Shown here piece by piece: positions 34,033 to 39,302 of a DNA stretch of 39,302 nt. A model generated the notes under the pieces. It was not told where the DNA came from, made no database searches, and worked only from the letters and a program-made list of their open reading frames with translations. The stretch's first letter is position 1; each line of letters begins with the position of its first letter. The position numbers and the translations under genes are program-made. The stretch lies in contig JADRCO010000281.1 of assembly GCA_021464525.1 (NCBI GenBank), positions 1 to 39,302 of the forward strand, in the 5' to 3' direction. The DNA comes from Rhizophagus sp. LPA8_4_AMF (Eukaryota; Glomeromycota; Glomeromycetes; Glomerales; Glomeraceae).

Positions 34033-35430
34033 TTTATTATAGTAAATAATGAAAATTTGGCATTTTTATGGTTATAAATTCCGTTCATGTTCCACGATTG
34101 TCATTGTACTGCGTGTACTACGTTAATTGCATCGTTATTATTCACATTTTAGTAATGTAATTAATAATGTAATTAATAATGTGAAACATTGATTTTAATT
34201 TGGTAGTTATGACGTAATTGAAGTAAAAATAGTAACCTAAAAAACCTAAAAAAAGAAATTTTTATATTAAATGATGTCCCGTGACTGATGGTCATGTCGA
34301 TCAGGCCCATCAATGTCACGAATGTTTTTGTGTTTATTTATTATGTATGATTGCATGTAGATCACATTTCGTTAACAATAATTATCATATTAATTTCATG
34401 CATTTTATTAGTGATAATTATCTTCTTGTTGTTTATTTTAGTTGTTTATTTTATGTAATTTATTTATTACGTCTATTATCTTTATTTTATTTATCTTATT
34501 TGTTATGTTTACTATATTATTTTTGTTATTATGTTTATTTGATTCACTATATCACAATATGTAATAAAAATATTATAAGTAAGGCTCTGCCATGATGATG
34601 CAGACAGAGTGTGTGTGAGTTTTAATACAAAAACGAATATTATCAGTGATTGACAACAGGAAATCCAACGTAACAGTGCTGTTGTCTGCACGTCTTAATT
34701 AATTATCAAAAATTAACCTTCTGCTTACATACTATTATAAACGTTTATTTTTATAAACACACAAGAACTGGCGTGACAATAACCATTTTTTATTTTTTAT
34801 TTTTTTTTTTAATAAAACTTTATTAATATATTACAACGTAATTTACCAAAATATAGACGTAAATACATCATATCAATAAAGTATCTATCTATAATCTTTT
34901 TTATATATTCTCCACTTAAAATTATATTAATATTTTAGAATAGTTTAATGTTGCTCGTTCAACTTTAAATTTTTTGGTATCACTATTTGTACTTTTTTAA
35001 CAATATTAATAGAAAATATTTCGTTAAATTATTTTCTTTCTTGAGAGCGATTCAAAAGCTGCGTAGAATTTATGTGTTAACATTAAACTTTCGATTCACT
35101 TTACTATAATCCAATATTAATATTTCTCCTTAAATTTTATGGTTATGGTTTAATTCAAAAAAGTTTTGAATTTTCACAGTTTTTCTAAAAAAAATTTTGC
35201 GTTTTACGCGGAAACTTTCAATTATAATAATTTCATTTTTTTTTTTATTTTGAATTCTAAAATTCGTAATATATAAATAAATAATTTATTAGCTTTATTT
35301 AAACATAAGATAATAGTACGATGTAGTAATTTATTTAATAACGTGGAAAAGCTAAAAAAATGACTAAATATTGAATTTGTAATCAATTTTAAACCAATAT
35401 TTATAAATTTTAGTCGCCTAGGTAGCTTTC
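34033..35430. other. spacer between kinase G and copy C
   Basis: No supported gene. It holds a tandem repeat of AATGTAATTA (34154-34181), a hairpin at 34280-34320 and a low-complexity plus-strand frame (34281-34595) that is rich in Y, L, F and C and looks like translated AT-rich DNA. Confidence 0.5.
34280..34320. repeat. imperfect inverted repeat
   Basis: CGTGAC-TGATGG on the left pairs with CCATCA-AT-GTCACG on the right around a 15-base loop. No transposon ends or target duplication were found beside it. Confidence 0.5.
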
Positions 35431-37015
35431 TTAAATTTTAACTACGCTAAAGGCTTCGATTTCTTCAACTTCATATTGATTTTTATAAGAATCATCCAAA
35501 AATTCAAACCTATTCTTTCTTAAGTTTTCATAATTACCGTTACGGGATAAAGTCAAATAATCATTTTCCAATACTAAATCACCTCCACCAAAGTTAACCC
35601 CATTCATACCAGAATGATCACAGATGGCATATGACGAATTAACCACGCGACTAATCTTCATATTTCTAGTATCTTCATTATTTGTAAACGAAAATATAAA
35701 ACTTTCAGTAGTGGATAAATACTGTTTGTAATTGCGAAAAAAATAACTACTATTATAATTAACATGCCAACCAATGGGATTATATCCACCAAATATTTTG
35801 TCTGAAAATTTAGTTTTTATTAAAATTAATACGGCTCCTTGTCCAATGCATTTATTTCGAATAATATTGTTTCCATCACGACTCTTACGATAGATAAGGT
35901 TAAAATTGTAAAAATTATCTTTTTTATTACGATTATAATATGAATCTTTTCTTTCAATCCAATTGATAATCATAAAAGTTAGTTTTGGTTTGATAATATT
36001 TGATTCTATCATTTTAATCATTCCTGTTCGTGGAGGTAGTGTGGTTTTTTTTGGCAAGGTACCTTTAAAATAAAATTCTTCAATTTCTTCATAAATACGG
36101 TCAGGAATAATAGCTTTATAAGGACGGATCTTATCAAAATAATCGTTAGAAGAAATTTCAACAAACCGAATAAGAGGGATAAAGTGATTTAATGTTTTCT
36201 TTAATGCTTCATAATTTTTCTTATCCCACCTGGTTCTATCGATATTCCTAATCCTCAAACCAGGAGTTTGTTCGATGCCCCATTTAATTAAACAATTCCA
36301 AATATCGATTTCATCAATCAGCAAATCATTTCGTTTAAGCAAAATATAGAGACTAACCTTATCTAATGAGAGGAAGTTTTTTGAAGTCAAAAAAGGTTGT
36401 GGTTCTGCGCAAATAGTTTCAATACAATAATTTTGTAGTTTCTTATAGCTCGCAAGTTTAAATACAGTACGAAGGACGAGAACAAAATTTTCCTGAACCC
36501 AAGTTGATTGTTTCTCAATTAAGTAATTTCTAACATGTTCAAATAATTCTTCCAAGAGTAATTCATCTGATGCAACTAGAAGTTCGAATACTATTAGGCC
36601 CGATTGACTTGTTAAGTCTACTTCACCTGTATATATATACCTTTGATTTTTGAAAAAGGAAGTAATTAAGGACATGATATACAATAAAAATTAAAATTAA
36701 CGTACGTTTAATTGTAAAAATTACTTACTTGAGAATTATTTCGAAAACGTTAGGATTAATATTTGGTTTTTTGAACTTCATCACATTATCGTTAGTAATA
36801 AATCCGTCTTCTGAAGCTGTAAAAGTTATCTGAAACTCCTTTTTTAAAAATGCACTTCTAAAATAAGGTGAACGTGATCGAAGAATATATGAATGTGCAT
36901 GAAATTCTTTCATATTTCGATTTTTTCCAACTTGAATAATCACATTATGATCATCTGAATTATCTAACGTTAATGAAAGATCTTTTGAAAGGCCTGAATG
37001 AAATTTTGAAGCCAT
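35431..37015 (-). CDS. BTB-BACK-TLDc domain protein (copy C)
   Basis: Exon 1 (37015-36729) ends in a consensus GTAAGT donor and joins exon 2 (36640-35431) across 88 bases, giving 498 residues. BTB: EFHAHSYILRSRSPYFRSAF and ILKYIYTGEVDLT across the junction. BACK: VLRTVFKLASYKKL, ILLKRNDL, IKWGIEQTPG. TLDc: KIFGGYNPIGW, TTESFIFSF, MKISRV and the end YEVEEIEAFSV. It differs from A and B by an insert of about 11 residues in the BTB domain (around residues 57-72, ITFTASEDGF) and a longer loop inside TLDc (YNSSYFFRNYKQY). The closing residues resemble those of the pseudogenes at 15.5 and 23.4 kb, so C belongs to their subgroup. The intron happens to be partly open, but splicing is supported by the paralogues. 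Confidence 0.9.
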
Positions 37016-37497
37016 TTATTTTTTTTCTTTACACTTCGATATATTAATCAGCCTTGAGAAAAATGAAAAAAAGTTGGCTAAAATTAGATAACAAGGTTAT
37101 AAGCTTACTTAAAAAGCCGCAACAAATAATGGTTAGATTAACACACGATTTTCCTTTACTGGCTTAATAAATTTTGTAATATCCCATTCTAATTTAAGTA
37201 AAATTGATCAACTTTTAAGAAAAAAGTATAAAAAACTTACATGATTTCATAAAAATTTAGCGACTTACGAAAAAGTACAGTAAATCCAACCAACGCCAGA
37301 GATAAATTGTTGGTTAATCACCTTTCTAATAGCAATAATGTTAAAACATGTAACTTATAGAATTTAATAAATTATGAAGATTATTATTATGTTTTTTTTA
37401 CGGAACTAATTTATCTTTGTTATTTTTGAAAAAAAGAAAATTTAAGAATAATAATAATAATATGTTTAAAAAAAAATCATATTGCTACATTGTTTAC
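37016..37497. other. 5' flank of copy C
   Basis: AT-rich and without a gene. Unlike A and B it lacks the long T-run/A-run next to the ATG. Confidence 0.5.
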
Positions 37498-37722
37498 TTG
37501 AGTATAATTTCGAAGACAGCAGGATTAATTTTTTGTTTTTGAACTCGATCATATTATCTTCATTATAAATCCATACGGTTGAGAATGCATGGTTATTTGA
37601 GTATACACGAAATTCTTTCATATTGATTTTCTCCAACTTGAATAATCACAATATGATAGTCTAAGCAATCTAATATTAATGAAAAGTCTTTTGAAAGGCT
37701 CGATTAAAAATTTGAGACCCAT
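37498..37722 (-). pseudogene. exon-1 relic of a BTB-TLDc gene
   Basis: The sequence aligns with exon 1 of copies B and C from ATG (37722) to the splice donor (ACTTGAGTATAATTTCGAA at the left end), including words for IIQVGEN, KEFRVYSN, MIEFK and NPAVFE. Frameshifts after about eight codons and a deletion of the ILRARSPYFK segment break it. No exon 2 lies to the left; copy C begins instead, so only the first exon was duplicated or survived. Confidence 0.7.
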
Positions 37723-39302
37723 GGCTAAAATTTTAGGTAACATAATAATGACAGTATGTCACAATCTTCCTTTATCGGATATTTGACAAACCAGTACTAG
37801 GCCTAAAACTTATTAGATGCATTTTGCGAATCAATAAAACCAAGACATATAATGTAATAAACTTTAATTTTGGCCAGAACAATACAGGTCTTAATTCTGG
37901 CTAAAATTACAAATATAATTATTTTTAACAAAGAATCTTTTATACTCAGCTTCCTGACCTTCTTAAGGAAAAGGCTAATTAGGTTGCATTTCATTATGCA
38001 AAAAATTCATAAAACTTTGATTATAATGAAGCTTCATGTACTGTAATTTATTACTATTAGAATTGTATTCCTGACCTTACCGCCTTCCAGGAAAGCTACG
38101 CAACAGTAGTTCTGGACCCTCGGTGCAGTGAGCAGTATAATAGTAACGAGTATTTAGTCTATGCATTCTTAGATCAATATACTGGATGATTATCCGTAGA
38201 GTCGTAGACTAATATATAAAAGCAAAAAAATTATTTTTCAATTTAATAGAGGTCATTAATATATTTGTTAATTTCGTCCCATTCTAGCTGATGCTATCAT
38301 AGAAATATTAGAAACATTAGTAATTAAGTTAAAGTTAATATTAAATCGTATGATAACATTTTAACATAAGTCATTTAGTGGAATTCCTTTAAATTTTATT
38401 ATATGGGACACGAATTTCTTTTATTAAAATATAAAAGGTGTAGGATATATACGTCTCTGACATTTTAGGACGCAAAATTTCTCTGACATTCATTATTAGA
38501 TATCTGTTAGCAAGCTACAGTTTTAACTTTGAAAATTTGCATACCGTGTCATTTGAATAAAAGTGGTATCATATTTTTTATTTTTTTTGTCATAATTTTA
38601 ATAAATAGATTTTTGAATATTTACTGTAGATTATTCTATTTAACCTGATATATATATTTTCCATGTGAGTTTTTGACAGTTTTAACACACGAAACTAAAT
38701 TTATACCGATGCTTTTATAAAGTTAAGAATACTGTAATATTAAATTTTATTGCTATATATCTTTATTCATTATTTTCATAATTTTTTAAGTAAGAATAAC
38801 TTCTCGCTAATAAAATTATATTTTCTTTGTAATATTTAGCTTGAATCATGTAGAAATAAGTGCAACAAACAAGAGCCAATTTTGGCCAAGAAAAATGATA
38901 TGAAAAAGAGTAAAATCAGGTTAAAATTAACTTTCAACTTATCCTCAACCATTCCTTGAACTAATGATGAAAGTTACGCGAAGGCTCATAAATCTTTATT
39001 AATCATGATTAAGAATTAAAAAGGCCTGCTCATAAAAACCAAAGGAGAATTGAGGAAAATTTTGTGACCTGATAAAAATCAAGCGAATATTTTAAACGGT
39101 TCCTATGCTGATTACTAATTGCTTCATTATTTTTTATTTTTTAAAGCAAATGAATAAATGAATGAATACTACACTATTTCGACAGATATGAATCATTTTA
39201 TTCATTTTATTTGACCAAAATTATTTCATAGTTGATATTGTCAATTAAATTTGTAACCACGTGATTACGGCTGATTTTGTACTACTTCCGTTACATATAT
39301 AA
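37723..39302. other. AT-rich sequence with a hairpin, no gene seen
   Basis: No supported coding or RNA gene. The short minus-strand frame at 37803-37994 spans the inverted repeat at 37865-37909 and is not convincing. 38060-38160 is slightly richer in GC but has no tRNA-like box or frame. Confidence 0.5.
37865..37909. repeat. 15-base inverted repeat with one mismatch
   Basis: TAATTTTGGCCAGAA (37865-37879) and TTCTGGCTAAAATTA (37895-37909) can fold around a 15-base loop. There is no evidence of a terminator or transposon role. Confidence 0.55.

Noticed and set aside
34281-34595. 104-codon plus-strand frame rich in Y, L, F and C
   Set aside because: Looks like a transmembrane protein but is translated low-complexity AT-rich DNA; no conserved motif, and no paralogue in the other spacers.
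37803-37994. 63-codon minus-strand frame
   Set aside because: Its internal similarity comes from the inverted repeat at 37865-37909; no sign of coding selection.
38060-38160. GC-richer patch considered as a tRNA or small RNA
   Set aside because: No GGTTCGA-type B box, cloverleaf or other RNA signature is visible.
1-39302. CRISPR array, rRNA, prokaryotic operon or viral segment
   Set aside because: No regularly spaced repeats, rRNA words, ribosome-binding-site-led operons or viral hallmark genes were found; genes are intron-containing and fungal in type.

Overview
The window looks like nuclear DNA of an arbuscular mycorrhizal fungus (Glomeromycotina, Rhizophagus-like). It is very AT-rich. 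Its genes carry short GT-AG introns of about 65-110 bases. Almost all coding content belongs to two families that are strongly expanded in those fungi: BTB-BACK-TLDc proteins and tyrosine-kinase-like (TKL) kinases with a cysteine-rich N-terminus. The organism call is inference from gene content and composition. No rRNA, tRNA, CRISPR or prokaryotic feature is visible.

Layout. 0.5-0.9 kb holds a small broken hypothetical ORF. 1.3-6.8 kb holds one apparently intact BTB-BACK-TLDc gene (minus strand) and a decayed tandem copy, each followed on the right by an older remnant. 7.2-8.4 kb holds the only housekeeping gene and only well-supported plus-strand gene, a five-exon PIG-F/GPI11 homologue of GPI-anchor synthesis. 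9.2-10.7 kb is a second intact BTB-BACK-TLDc gene. From 11.1 to 34.0 kb there are four paralogous six-exon kinase genes on the minus strand (called D, E, F and G here), separated by BTB-TLDc pseudogenes, two MITE-like elements and long AT-rich spacers. 35.4-37.0 kb is a third intact BTB-BACK-TLDc gene, followed by an exon-1 relic at 37.5-37.7 kb. The last 1.5 kb shows no gene.

History. The array reads as repeated duplication of a [kinase -> downstream BTB-TLDc] unit, all in one orientation. D is followed by an intact BTB-TLDc gene. E is followed by a pseudogene split by about 2.5 kb of foreign sequence. F is followed by a decayed pseudogene. D and E are very similar through introns and 3' flank, and F and G form a looser pair. 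A 131-bp tract in exon 1 of E, F and G is almost identical, while D, otherwise the closest relative of E, differs more, which suggests gene conversion.

Function. PIG-F acts in the ER membrane with the GPI ethanolamine-phosphate transferases. The kinases keep the lysine, HRD and APE motifs and use DLG in place of DFG, so catalysis is plausible. Their substrates and the ligand of the cysteine-rich region cannot be read from sequence. The BTB-BACK-TLDc proteins probably act as adaptors of the kind that bind cullin-3 or V-ATPase, by analogy with known BTB and TLDc families. No pathway linking the kinases with the BTB-TLDc proteins is proven here; only their alternation is seen. Exon borders were placed by hand from splice motifs, reading frame and agreement between paralogues.
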